64,000 nucleotides of DNA from positions 11,394,632-11,458,631 of the forward strand of contig NC_087377.1 in NCBI RefSeq assembly GCF_963675165.1, given 5' to 3'. Numbering within the stretch: the stretch's first letter is position 1; each line of letters starts with the position of its first letter. Below are positions 47,101-58,394 of the stretch, one piece after another. The translations under genes were made by a program, and so were the position numbers. The notes beneath the pieces were generated by a model. The model was not told where the DNA came from. It was given only the letters and a program-made list of their open reading frames with translations, and did no database searches. The stretch comes from Halichondria panicea (taxonomy: Eukaryota > Porifera > Demospongiae > Suberitida > Halichondriidae).

Positions 47101-47951
47101 CTGATTCTTGGAATCGAAGCCCCAGTCAGAGATTGCCAATATACCAAACCCCAAGTGTACTTCAGTTGAGGAGAGACGTGAATTTGTGTACAGTGTAAGA
47201 GCGTGGTGGACAAGTGTGGACTAGTTGATAATGCACTCCTTTTAAAAGATGACGCAACCGAAGATGAACATAAGGATGGTATACACAGTTATAATTGTCT
47301 ATGCCATTTTGCATCTTTGGTGATCGAATTTCTAGATGCATGGTCAGAAGGTGATGGCGACCGAATATGCAGATGTTGGAAGATCTTTATGCTCCATTTT
47401 CATGAAGGAAAGCAGACGAAGTACGCATTACAAGCGTTGCGTATTCAGTTTCAACTGGTTGAACTTTCACCTTCATTAGCACATCAACTTAAATGGAATC
47501 GTTTCGTAAATTACAAAGGAGGTAGAGGAACAAACATACCGTGTGATCTGCACAATGAACACATAAATAGAAGCGTGAAAGGTATTATTAACCATATGGG
47601 TGCACCTAAGTGAGAGTGCTGTTAGACGAGCTGGTCACAATGATTGAAGATATTATTAATAACTTTGACAAGTGTACTAATGTTCCATACCAGAGTAGTA
47701 CTCACTCAACACGAAGCGATGAAAAAGATGTTATGAAAATAGTAGGTGTTGTGAAACGAAACAAGCTGCTTCATTTCATTCCAGGTCGTGCTCATGCTGC
47801 ATACCCATCAATGACCTCAAATCCTCTGTCCCACTTGAAAAAACAACATATGCTGCATTGGATAGTAAACAAACAATGTGCAAGGATTAATTGGGAATGT
47901 GTATTTGGAGCAGAAAATGTAGAAGAAGAAGATAACGATAATGACACATAA
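44194..47951 (+). pseudogene. DUF6589-type putative transposase, multi-exon, decayed
   Basis: Begins MASGRSSTCRLCSSTTSRK, followed one frame over by LPQYICRKCKEAF, together a paired C-x2-C finger. Short spliced exons follow at 44741 and 44862 (both starting after TTTAG/TTGTAG with CTCCAGAGAGACC), then 45135-45340 (GGIIKQLDTKLEKVGRALAGG). The core has KLVGDNVDKNVRVRD (about 45819-45870), MSGGDHLTCERQIAAQ and VEDWHALMNFML (46278-46420), and 47203-47951 (CRCWKIFMLHFHEGKQTKYALQ in part, IPCDLHNEHINRSVKG, STHSTRSDEKDV). These match my recollection of the DUF6589 family, widespread in invertebrate genomes and suspected to be transposon-derived. Frame breaks near 44325, 47165 and 47610 show decay. 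The Asp residues in GDNVD, GGDHLT and EDWH are candidate catalytic acids (inference). Confidence 0.6.
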
Positions 47952-48058
47952 TTATTAACTCGTGTATTTGTAATTACAGACCATTAAATTTTCTATTAAC
48001 AATTCAACACACCAACTGTTCACAATGTCTTCACCATTCAACATCAAATCCTACAGGG

Positions 48059-49499
48059 TCAATCTTGTGCTAGAACTAGAATTAATTGCGCACACACATT
48101 GCAACAGAGTAGCAGGTCTACAGATTTTGGGGTTGAGCTCATACCAAAGTAACCGACAAGTTGAGAACGCCTGCATTCCTTGTCATTTTCGAGATAGGAT
48201 CGAACAGCCAATGTCTCAACATGGCGAGGATTACTCAAGTCCTTTCTCGAAGGAGCATCTATTGGCTTCCAGTAGATAACAGATGTAGCATGATCACCTG
48301 AACGTCCTGAGCGGCCACTTTCTTGAAAGTAATCGTCAATACTACTTGGTGCTCCATAGTGTACAATATGGTTCAAGTTCACAAAGTTCACTCCCATGCC
48401 TAAAGCAACAGTGGCAAATACAACTCGAACAGTACCACAAGCTTGCGACATACTTGATATTATATGATCCTTGATGTGATCAGTAGTTTGAGCATGGAAC
48501 ATACCAAACAGTCGATTCATACTAATTTTGGGAGCATCAGGGGGGTAATAACTATCGTCTCCAAGTGTTCTATGAAAATACTGGTATAAATCAGCACACA
48601 CGTTCTTTGTACGGCAATATACAATAGTTCGAGTTGCTTTGATTTTGGCAGTTTTTTGTAATGAGACAATGGAGGCAAAATCAGACTCAATAGTGTTGCT
48701 CCTTCTTACTTTATAATATATGTTATCACGATTTGGAGAAACTGACACTTCCTTGCATCCACCAAGTTCCAACTTTGCTATAACATCAGCCTTGACTGAC
48801 CTAGTAGCAGTAGCAGTAAGGGCAACCATAGGGACACCAGGAGGGATTAAGGCTCTGATGTCATTGAGACGAGCGTATGAAGGTCGAAATGTCGAACTCC
48901 TGTACAATAAACATTATTTTGGTAAAGATAATACCATCTGCATGGACAAACAACATTTATTACACCATGGTATATGATACTGATACAAGTTAAGCATACC
49001 ATTTTGACACACAGTGTGCTTCATCCACTGCAACGGTCACTATATACGGTCAGAAAATGTAGGTGTACTCAATAGACTTCTCCATCTTTCAACTCCAATG
49101 ACAGCTTCAGGAGAAGTAAATACTATTTATATTTATCAATGTCCTTCTCAGAGAAGAGGAAGCTCTTATCGACAACACTGCGATCACTCATTATGGCACA
49201 ACACACTCCTCTCTTTGCCAGACTCTTCGTTTGGTCCAACATTAGCGAAAAATCAGGGGAGAAACTACCAACACCACACTATTAGAAACATTCTTTAGCC
49301 GGTCAAACACAAAGGGCAAGCTCTCATAAATAATCGATTTTCCAAAACCAGTAGGCAGCCACACAAACACATCATTACCTTCCACTACATACTTAATGCT
49401 TTCTAACTGTTGAGATCTTAACTTGAATGTAACTCTATCTAAGGACTCAAGGGCGTAAGTAACTAAATCTTCGAACGATGGTGGACTCGAAACTGCCAT
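48059..49499 (-). pseudogene. RecQ-like helicase of the 5.6-kb transposon
   Basis: Starts with MAVSSPPSFEDL at 49499, 149 bp inside the right TIR. Motifs in order: RSQQLESIKYV, Walker A LPTGFGKSIIYESLP, VLVVSPLI, (frameshifts between 49240 and 48910) FTSPEAVIGVERW-like and AVDEAHCVSKW, then in one long frame 48907-48059 MVALTATATRS, TIVYCRTKNVCADLY, VVFATVALGMGVNF, ESGRSGRSGDH, and the zinc-binding ECRRSQLVGYFG...CCNVC. RecQ-type unwinding is the expected activity. The breaks in the first third make this copy inactive unless introns explain them. It converges with the DUF6589-type gene. Confidence 0.75.
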
Positions 49500-49750
49500 T
49501 ATATTTTTTGTCTACTAAGCACTTTTTATACGGACCTATAGTACATTTACAAACAGTATCCAAATTCCCAAGTTTTCTGGGAATTTTGATGCATGCGCAT
49601 GCAATCCCTTCCAGGCCCAATTTTACGTTGGGCCTGGTTCGAGGCTATATTTCACTAGGCTGTTTTTTCAGCAACACACCTAATGCACATGCGCAAACCA
49701 CACCCACTCACTTTAGGTTGAGTGGGTGTTATAATAAATACGTACAGTAC

Positions 49751-49785
49751 TAGCCTCGATTCCAGGCCGCTTGGAATCGAGGCTA
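49751..49785. mobile_element. 35-bp micro-element
   Basis: TAGCCTCGATTCCAGGCCG and inverted end GGAATCGAGGCTA, almost a perfect palindrome, flanked by GTACAGTAC and GTACAGCAC (8 of 9). Confidence 0.7.
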
Positions 49786-49806
49786 GTACAGCACCTACAA
49801 CACCAC

Positions 49807-52800
49807 TTAACGCTTAAGCACAATAACAAAACCATTTGCAGACACTGCTAATGCTTCCTTGTATTCAGACTGAGTTACGTTAGCTTTAGCTAGCACATCG
49901 TCAATTGTGAAGTCATCACAATCGCCTTCTGTTAGTACTTTATGCACACTTTTCAAAGTTTCTACATAATCAGTTCGATCTTCGTGCTTCTTCTCTGCTA
50001 TCAAAGTTTCATCATTAGGAGGGTGTGGGAAATTAAAGCGACAGGTTTGGTTTCTCTTGCAATATGAGGAATGCCTATGCTGCTGTAGCTGCAACACCAA
50101 GTCTCTTAGTTTACCACTATCAGGTATGGACACAGAAACATACTGATCAATGAAGTCACACACTTCAGACATAGGGGCTTCTTCAAATTTGGGGGCATCT
50201 TTTACCCAAAGCACACAGTGTGCGTGAGGAGAACCTCTAGCTTGAAACTCAATCCTAACTGCATAGTCTACAATTTCACCGAGAGGCTTAGCTGGGGACT
50301 TTAAAAATTCATTAAAGAATGTGTTTAAACGATATTGAAAGTGCCTAGCTGCAGTAACTGGGTTACGCCATAGATGTAGGAGAGAGGGATTGGAAACGGA
50401 AGTGGGCCTCGGAAAACATCCGCGCCTCGCTTTCTTGTCTTCTTTTCTTGCCTCAAATGAGGAAAACTCATTGCATAAGCGGTGAAAGAATAGGGAAAGA
50501 GACACAATCAACAGTGCATTGGTACATGGTAATAGTAAGGAGAATGTGCAGAGCTAGTGGTATTGGATACTTGTTTCACAGTAGATATAAAATCATCAGA
50601 GGATGCTTAGTTCCCTGAAATTGTGAATGTATTTGTGACTGTCAGAGGCTTCTCTTTTGCTGCCAACTTAATTAAATGAAAAAAAAAACCATCAAGAAGT
50701 CCACTAGTTTGAGGCAATAACCATGATCATTCATACGACAAGATACATAATACACCATGTAATTTTCTTAATAATTGTTTTCACTTTTTGATGAATCAAT
50801 TGTACGAAGTTTCTATATAATAATACTAGGCTGGTGAGCGTACATTTCAATTTCCAATTCATTAAGTATAATTACATACACTTGGAGACAGCAAAACACT
50901 CCACAGCACTGCCAGTTGCTTTCTAAGTGTAAAACGAGTGGGATCAAACCAAACAACATTAACAAAAACTTACACGATAAAAATGATTATTACAGCTATA
51001 ATTATGATTAGTTTAGCACTCTAATCAGACAGTCTTAGATGGAGAGAAGCTGGTGAGGTATACAAGGGTGTATATATAGCCGGAACAGCCGATAACATTT
51101 ACGAGGGCGGTGACGTATAGGGTGTAGAGAGGAGGGGTATTCTTCTGTCTTCTTTTCTTCAGCGTACTCAGTAAGTTTTGGCTTGCGAGGTATTGCTATA
51201 TAAAATATAGATGAAACAGCATTTGTAGTAGTTAAATATCTCGGGCCTACAGGCCCTTCACCACAATCTAACTACCGGGCCAATAACAATTATGAGGTAA
51301 AAATAGGTGACTACACATTCATGCACACAAAAGCTATACATCCACCTGATCCAAAACTAATGCTCTTGTGGTGATCACCAATCATAAGGGAATGTATGCC
51401 TAAAATTAAAATTTCTGTAACGCTTAGCGTATTCCCAAAAAAGGGATCTTTAGTGGTGCTCTTTAATTCAACTTTTTTCTAGCACTAAATTCTACCAGCT
51501 GATGTATGACTAATTTTCTTTGGCTTGGGGTGATACCACATGATTTACCAACAAGCAATTGAAGTATACGACCTAAACATTAATCATTTCAGAGAAAAAG
51601 GGATAAATGTGTACAATACAAGATTAAACTTACCTAAATTCAATGAAGAAGATAGTTGCAACGGTAAATAGAGCTTGAATAATGGTTATTCACTATCTAT
51701 ATAAAGCACAGTTGCACTGGATACTGGAAAACTTGACAGAATACTAGTGACAACTCATAAAATCCTAGATTTGCAATAATCTCAGTTACCCGCAAAGTTC
51801 CTGGGGAATAGATTAGCCCTCATTAAGCGAGGCGCGGATGTTTATCGAGGTCATATGTGAAGTACATTGAAATCTACTTCCGTTTCCAATCCCTCTCTCC
51901 TACATCTATGGTTACGCCTAATCCATTTTGACTTTTCATCAAATGAAAGGGCAGCTACCTCATCATCCGTGTAATTTTTACCATACTGTCGGGCTATGGT
52001 TTGAATGATATCAGGCCACTTCATATCTGCTGCTGTTAATGTAAAAAACCACGTAGGTGTACCTAGCTGCCGAATCATAGCCAACATTTCAAAGAAGGTT
52101 TTCTGGTAATAGGGGGGAGATCCTTGTATGTTTTTCATGAAACGATACGCTTTATCTCTACGTAGACATTGGCTCACAAACGAGTCATCTCTAGCTTGAC
52201 TAGCTGTAAGGCTACCAGGCTTTTGTCTAAAAATGAAATGATTACAGTCACCTTGTATTTTTTTGGCTTCTACTATGTACTGGGCAGTAAACAAGTAGTC
52301 AGTATCACTAGCAAACCTACCGTCTACATTTAACAGTCTTTGGTTAAAGTATTTTTGATAAGTCAACTTTTTAGGTCTTTCGGCACTAAAACACCCAGTC
52401 CCATATGGAAACTTGTCAGGATTACTCATAGCCTCAAAATTAGTGTCAGACATTATGTACAATGGTTTTTGGTTTTCACCCGGTGCTAGGCAGACAATCT
52501 CAGCAAATGCTTCAGGGTTTTCAATGGACATCATACTAGCTGTAGGACCACCTGTGATTTGTCTGGTATGCTCATCTCCCTCATCAAATGTTTTATCATC
52601 AATTTCAAATTCAGGAGATACAGTATCATCATCGCTACTAGTAGTATCAACTGTACTGGTAGATATACCCGGTGCAGTACTTGCAGATGACTCTAAGCTG
52701 ATAGTAGGCTCATTAAGCACATCAAGGCCTACAAAATGCCATTGTAATATAAGTCCAATATTAACCTCAAATAAAGTAGACCCATTTTGAGGCTTCAACG

Positions 52801-53301
52801 TTACATCTTTGTTCATTCGCAGCATACACATTGATGGTTACCGAAAAGATGTCAGCTATTGCTGCTATACATAGGTTATCTCCCCAGGCACCGTGTCTAA
52901 GCCTTTCAAGATATCTAGTCCACCTGGCTAGTAACTGCAAATTAGGATCAGCAATATACTATCAATGAAAGAATCTTCAATAGTGGGAGCCTCTGTATCA
53001 TTGTCATACGGGTTACTAGAGGGTTGAAATCCAGCTAAAAAGCTGCTGAAATGGTCACTATGGTTTCCATGTAAGAGGCTACCATCTGTCTCAGTTCAGG
53101 GGCACTAGTACTGCACATAGTCTTGGCATTTAGCTGGTAAGCTACTGACCAAAATAAACAATTGCCATCTCCTGGCACATTATAAATAGTCAAATTACAG
53201 CCAGAGGCAAACTGCTCTAAACATTTAGAAGCAACTGTTAGGCAGGGAGTATACTGCCCTTTGCAGCTCACAAGGAAGTTAGGGAAAATAGTAAATTGCA
53301 A
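49807..53301 (-). pseudogene. Helitron Rep protein with OTU domain, truncated and interrupted
   Basis: Three parts read downward. 53301-53035 has an OTU N-terminus (VPGDGNCLFWSVAYQL). 52831-51911 has the Helitron-like N domain (QYFNQRLLNVDGRF, LGTPTWFFTLTAADMKWPDI) up to WIRRN. 50360-49807 has the Rep HUH motif (EFQARGSPHAHCVLWV) and CRFNFPHPP. The N domain and HUH part are separated by a 1540-bp element inserted at a 9-bp target; with it removed the frame is continuous. The gene stops at 49807 near a micro-element, before the Rep active-site tyrosines and the Pif1-like helicase, so the element is dead. Helitrons move by rolling-circle replication. The OTU domain is a known accessory in some animal Helitrons. 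Confidence 0.8.
50370..51909. mobile_element. 1540-bp non-autonomous element in the Helitron gene
   Basis: Perfect 34-bp terminal inverted repeats (50370-50403 and 51876-51909), with AAACATCCGCGCCTCGC repeated subterminally. Flanked by GGTTACGCC at 50361-50369 and 51910-51918. The interior has no convincing gene. The 9-bp duplication suggests MULE-type movement. Confidence 0.9.
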
Positions 53302-53966
53302 AAAACCACTTGAGATAAGTGTAACAGTTTACATAAGTAAACCACAATACTATAGAGCCCTTATTAAGGGCTCTAACTTCTAAGGGACCAAGTTTAAATT
53401 TTGGAATAGACCAGATCTTTATGTTTTGTTGTTGTAGTTTTTCACGCTATTTGTTGTAGCTCACATAAGCTCACGTGAAGTTTTGGCAAATAGTATTACT
53501 GTAAATGCAAAAAACCACTGTGTAACAGTTTACAGCTAAACCACAACTTGGCCAAATCTCAGTACTAAGTTTGGGCTGTAGGAGTAGCTTGATTACGACA
53601 TAACTGCCTGTTCGTCTAGCTATTTTTTTGTTGACTGAGAAACAGCCTGCTGCTGAACCAGTCTTCAATTCTCTGCCACAATGACATAGTACGCCACTTA
53701 ACTCCTCTTGATAAGGATTAGTTTTTCATGGTTACCCAACTATAGGGGTAACTATAGTAGTTTATGCTGAAAACTGTACTAAGGTATATACTATATATAT
53801 ATATCTGAATCTTCTGTTCCAAAATTTATACTTTGTCCCTTAATTTTTGTTCTATAGTATTGTGGTTTACTTGTGTAAACTGTTACACTTATCTCAAGTG
53901 GTTTTTTGCAATTTACTATTTGCTCCAAACTTCCAAGTGAGCTGCAAAGGGCAGTAGCAAACTTCA
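53249..53966. mobile_element. Inverted-repeat (foldback) segment near the OTU exon
   Basis: About 105-bp arms at 53249-53355 and 53858-53966 (CAAAAAACCACTTGAGATAA, GTAACAGTTTACA, GCCCTTTGCAGCTCAC). The arms include the edge of the OTU coding region, so the structure probably arose by inverted duplication of Helitron sequence. Confidence 0.6.
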
Positions 53967-54489
53967 AAGGAACCAAATTACTATGTTGGTGAGCACTGTG
54001 GAATGCTGAGGCCACTCTATCTTCAGGCAAGGAGGTGCTAACACCCTTTAAAGAGGTTTCATCTGGGATAGTAGTACTAGCAACATCACCCTTACAAACA
54101 GGTTTAACCAGTTTATTACCAGAAAGGTCACCTGCAGCAGCAGAATCACTAACAGTATTTTTCATTAAGCCATCAAATAAATCTAGGTCTAGCTCTTCAG
54201 AGTTTTTGGACCATTCATGCAGCATTAATCTTAATGCTAGCATAATTGGGGTGGTTTGCTTTAAGCCAGTCTATAGGGCACTGAAAATCTTTTCTGGAGT
54301 AATTATTCATACATATAATGGCCTTTGTATTCTAATTTTCTTTTAAATTTTAATGGGACAAGCTGACTTTGATCAGGTAACCTAGGCAATATTTGAACAA
54401 CACTGTCCAACCTTATTGGAACATTTACAGCGGGACCATGGATACACCTAAATTACTCTTATTCAGCTACAATAGTTAACCATGAACGC
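53967..54489. other. Possible Helitron N-terminal coding remnant
   Basis: The minus-strand frame 54243-53791 (LMLHEWSKNSEELDLDLFDGL) is open but unrecognised. It may be the upstream part of the Helitron OTU protein or unrelated. Confidence 0.3.
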
Positions 54490-57400
54490 ATGTTAACTAG
54501 CAGCCGAGGTCAGTTACCCCCACCCCTACAGGCTCCTATCCCTACAGGGACTAACTACTCGCTATGTCGCAGCTCCGACCAGCGTCGTCGTGCAGTCTCC
54601 CTCCCCAGTCTCCCTCCCCATCTCTGCGACATAGTGACACCTCTCAAACGGGAGGAATGGGCGCGGAACATGCTCTCCCACCCAGACACTATTTTTACCG
54701 GTATTATTCTCGCAGGGCTCACCGGCGGCTTCAGGATCGGCTTTAACCACCGCTCAACGCAACTACAGAGTGCACCTTCCAACATGCGCTCAGCAGTAGA
54801 CCACCCAGACATCGTGAACAACTACCTTTTGCTAGAGAAAACGGCAGGCCGCATTGGCGTTCTCTCAACATCACTCGAGGACTCTATTTCCCCTCAAACC
54901 AGCCCCTTTGGAGTCATCCACAAAAAATCGAAGCCAGGCAAATGGAGGCTGATCATCGACCTGTCTGCACCAGAGGACCACAGCGTCAACGATGGCATTG
55001 ACAAAGCACTATGCTCAATATCCTACGTCAAGATTGACGAGGTAGCCAACTACGTGCTGTCCTTTCCCCCAGGAGCTCTCATGGCAAAAATTGACATCAA
55101 ACATGCATACCGCAACATTCCGGTTCACCCAGATGACCGCCACTTACTAGCCATGCGATGGCAAGATGAAATCCTCGTGGATAAAGTGCTCCCCTTTGGT
55201 CTAAGATTAGCCCCTATCATATTTACAGCAGTCGCTGACGCCCTGCAATGGATCATTCAAAATAAAGGGGCATCGTCACTGTTCCACTACCTGGATGACT
55301 ACATTACAGTTGGTCCCCCAAATTCACCTCAATGAAGCCACAACCTCGAAATTATTAAACAGACCTGCCAGGAACTGGGAGTTCCCTTAGAGGAATCGAA
55401 ATCAGAAGGACCCATGGCCTGCCTCACCTTCCTCGGTCTTGAGCTCGACTCAGCAACTCGCATCATTCGCCTCCCTCAGGATAAACTGGCCCGCCTACGC
55501 CAATCTTTATCGGACTGGGGCAGTCGCAAAGCTGTTCGGAAACGCGAACTGCTATCCCTAATAGCTGCAAAGGTGGTACGCCAAGGGAGATCCTTCCTTC
55601 GCCGACTCATAGACCTGGCCACGGTAGTCAACCACTTAGAGCAGTTCGTCCGCCTGAACATTGGCGCTCGATCCGACATTACCTGGTGGAGGACCTTTGC
55701 ACACCAATGGAATGGCACTTCCATGCTATACGCCTATAGCCTCCAGCGCGCACAGCTACATGTATACTCGGACGCTTCGGGTTCATGGGGATGCGCAGCT
55801 TTGACAGGCCCAGCATGGTTCCAGCTCCAATGGCCCCCAGCCACAGGGGAATGCCACATTTCAGCCAAAGAAATGATTCCGATTGTCATCGCCGCAATAC
55901 TATGGGGAAAAAATTGGCAGGGCCGATCGGTGCGGTTTCACTCCGACAATTCAGCAGTCGTAGCGCTACTCAATTCGGGCTCTGTTCGCGACGATTCAAA
56001 TGCATCTAATGTGGTGCTTAACATTTGTGGCTGCATCTTTCAACTTCATTTTCTCGTCGGCACATATTCCGGGGGCAGAGAACGTTCTGGCAGACGCTCT
56101 CTCTCGGAACAAGGCTCAATTATTTCTCTCTCTCTCCCCTCAGGCACGGAGACTACCCTCATCAGTACCCAAAGCAGTCCTGGAGCTTCTTCTCGGGGAG
56201 AAACCGGACTGGACATCACAGGCCTGGATAAGGCTGTGGAATTCTATTTTCACCACGCCCTAGCCCCCTCTACACAACGCACCTACACCTCAGCACAAGC
56301 ACGGTACCTCTCCTTTTGCGCACAATTCGACATCACCCCCTTACCACTCCAAGAAACACATCTCTGCCGATACGTATCTTGGTTGGCCAAAGACAACATT
56401 GCACATACCACAGTTAAATCTTATCTCTCGGCACTAAGGCACTTGCAAATAGCTCGCAATCTCCCAGACCCCATGATCTCCACTTTTCCCAAGTTGGAAG
56501 GTGTCATCCGGGGCATTAAAATGCAGCAGGCACGCCATAAGACATCCTCCCCAAAACGGCTCCCAATTACCCTAGCCCATCTTCACAAACTACGTTCCTT
56601 TTTCGCATCAAAAGGGAACGAGGCAGACTCGTTCATGCTGTGGGCAGCCATATGCACTTGCTTCTTTGGCTTCATGCGATCGGGTGAAATGACCATCCCA
56701 TCGGAGTCTGCATTCGACCCATCCTCCCACCTATGTTTCAATGACGTGTCAGTGGACAATATTGCTGATCCCCAAGTGGTCAAGGTTTGCCTGAAAGCAT
56801 CTAAAAACAGATCCGTTTCGCCAAGGGGTCCTTGGCCGAACCAATAATCCTCTGTGCCCAGTGACAGCGTTGCTGTCATACCTCGCGCTTCGAGGTAACC
56901 GTCAGGGTTTTCTATTTTTATTTGCGGACGGACGTCCTCTCACCAAGTCTAGATTTGTGTCCCAAGTCCGAGACGCTCTTTCGCGCCTGGGCGTGGACTC
57001 CTCTAGGTACGCTGGCCACTCATTTCGGCCGCCACTGCTGCCGGGGCCCACGGTCTCAGCGAACCTGTCATCCAAATGCTGGGCAGACGGAAAAGCTCAG
57101 CATACCAACTCTATATTCGCACCCCAAGGGACAAACTCGCTAGCTATTCCAGGGGCGTAGGCAGGAATTTGAGGAAGGGGGGGCGCTGAGCTGTTCGCGC
57201 CAGAAACTACTTGGCGCGGAGCGCCGAAAATTCCGGTTACCAGGAGCCACACCCCCTAATTAATGACTCATTGCGCATGTGCAAGAAATAGCCACACCTT
57301 GCTTCAATTAATAATACTGCTAAAGCTAGCTAGCTAGCTAGCCGTAGCTAGCTAGCTTAGTTCTGTTGCACTAAAGAATCAAAGTTACTAGTATAGTATA

Positions 57401-57590
57401 GCTAGCTCTTGGACATGCTGTTTGTCTGCCACTAATCTATACCAGTAATTCCCTGGCTGAAGACTCATCAGAGAAGGTGGGGCTTTTAGTGTAGTTTTTG
57501 CAGAGAAAGGGGGGGCTCCAGCCCCCAAAGCCCTCCCCCTCCCTACGCCCCTGCTATTCAGCAGTTATTAGTACAGAACCCGCACCTTAA
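54490..57590 (+). pseudogene. DIRS-like retroelement: RT, RNase H, tyrosine recombinase
   Basis: The RT segment (54640-55390) has PFGVIHKKSKPGKWR, KIDIKHAYRNIPVH, PFGLRLAP and the catalytic YLDDYITV. RNase H (about 55750-56090) has VYSDASGSWG, SAKEMIPI and HSDNSAVVALL, then, frame-shifted near 55995, HIPGAENVLADALSR. The tyrosine recombinase (56220-57140) has APSTQRTYTSAQARY at its start, the first Arg in FMRSGEM, and YAGHSFR. RT plus a tyrosine recombinase in this order defines DIRS-type elements, which integrate by recombination rather than with an integrase. Defects: TGA at 55333-55335, frameshifts near 55995, 56845 and 57020, and a 404-bp insertion at 57150-57553, beyond which the frame resumes to TAA at 57588-57590. 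Confidence 0.8.
57150..57553. mobile_element. TIR element inserted in the recombinase gene
   Basis: Ends CAGGGGCGTAGG and CCTACGCCCCTG with longer inverted similarity, flanked by CTATTC at 57144-57149 and 57554-57559. Non-coding. Confidence 0.8.
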
Positions 57591-57685
57591 TTGATGTAAC
57601 TATGTTTATGTGACGTACCTATATATAATTACTATACTTGTGTATTCGTAAATACTCTGTGGACTCAGATAAATTGATTCTCTTT

Positions 57686-58394
57686 GGAGGGGGCTCGTAA
57701 CCTAGCTACTCACCTAATTTATTCCCTCGTCCTGGGATTAATGATATTCATTGACCTAAAATTAACCGCAGGGAATTCGCAGCTCATAGACGGCCTCCTC
57801 CTCCTACGCTGCTCCACCCCTCCAACTCCCCAAGGCTGATGGGTAGTTGAGGGTATTACCGCTGATTGACGCTTCGGAGCGTAGCCAACATTAAATGGAG
57901 TTTAAGGAAGTTAAACGGAGTTAATGGGGCGGAGCGTAGCCTCCACGCCACACACGCCTCCTAGCAAACATTATCTCGTGCTGGGCCTTATCACTCCAGC
58001 GCATGACTAGTAAGCACTGCCTCGTGGTGAGATTGGCTGAGCAATATAAAATTTGGACTGCTGTCTTTGCTGTTTCCCTCCCACCCATTTTCCCCATTTT
58101 ATTTTATTTTTTATTTTTTATTGTAGTTACTTCTAATTTTCTCCGGTATGTCCATACCGTGATGGGGCACCGTAGGAGGGGGCTCGTAACCTAGCTACTC
58201 ACCTAATTTATTCCCTCGTCCTGGGATTAATGATATTCATTGACCCAAAATTAACCGCAGGGAATTTGCAGCTAATCATATTCATAGACGGCCTCCTCCT
58301 CCTACGCTGCTCCACCCTCCAACTCCCCATAAGGCTGATGGGTAGTTGAGGGTATTACCGCTGATTGACGCTTCGGAGCGTAGCCAACATTAAA
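57686..58394. repeat. Spaced direct repeats downstream of the DIRS-like gene
   Basis: 57686-57894 and 58175-58394 are near-identical (GGGGGCTCGTAACCTAGC, TTATTCCCTCGTCCTGGG, GCTGATGGGTAGTTGAGGG), 489 bp apart. Split direct repeats at one end are characteristic of some DIRS/Ngaro-type elements. I did not find a further copy 5' of the RT. Confidence 0.7.

Larger units (their letters stand above)
44087..49647. mobile_element. 5.6-kb TIR transposon with DUF6589-type and RecQ-like genes
   Basis: Inverted ends of more than 50 bp (TAGCCTCGAACCAGGCCC... at 44087-44140 and its complement ending at 49647). The plus strand, from the left end, encodes a zinc-finger/DUF6589-type protein; the minus strand, from the right end, encodes a RecQ-like helicase. 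The genes converge near 48.0 kb. The flanks GGTACACGT and TATTTCACT do not match, so no target duplication is visible. It shares its first nine bases (TAGCCTCGA) with the 35- to 54-bp micro-elements at 19592, 25196 and 49751. Confidence 0.8.
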
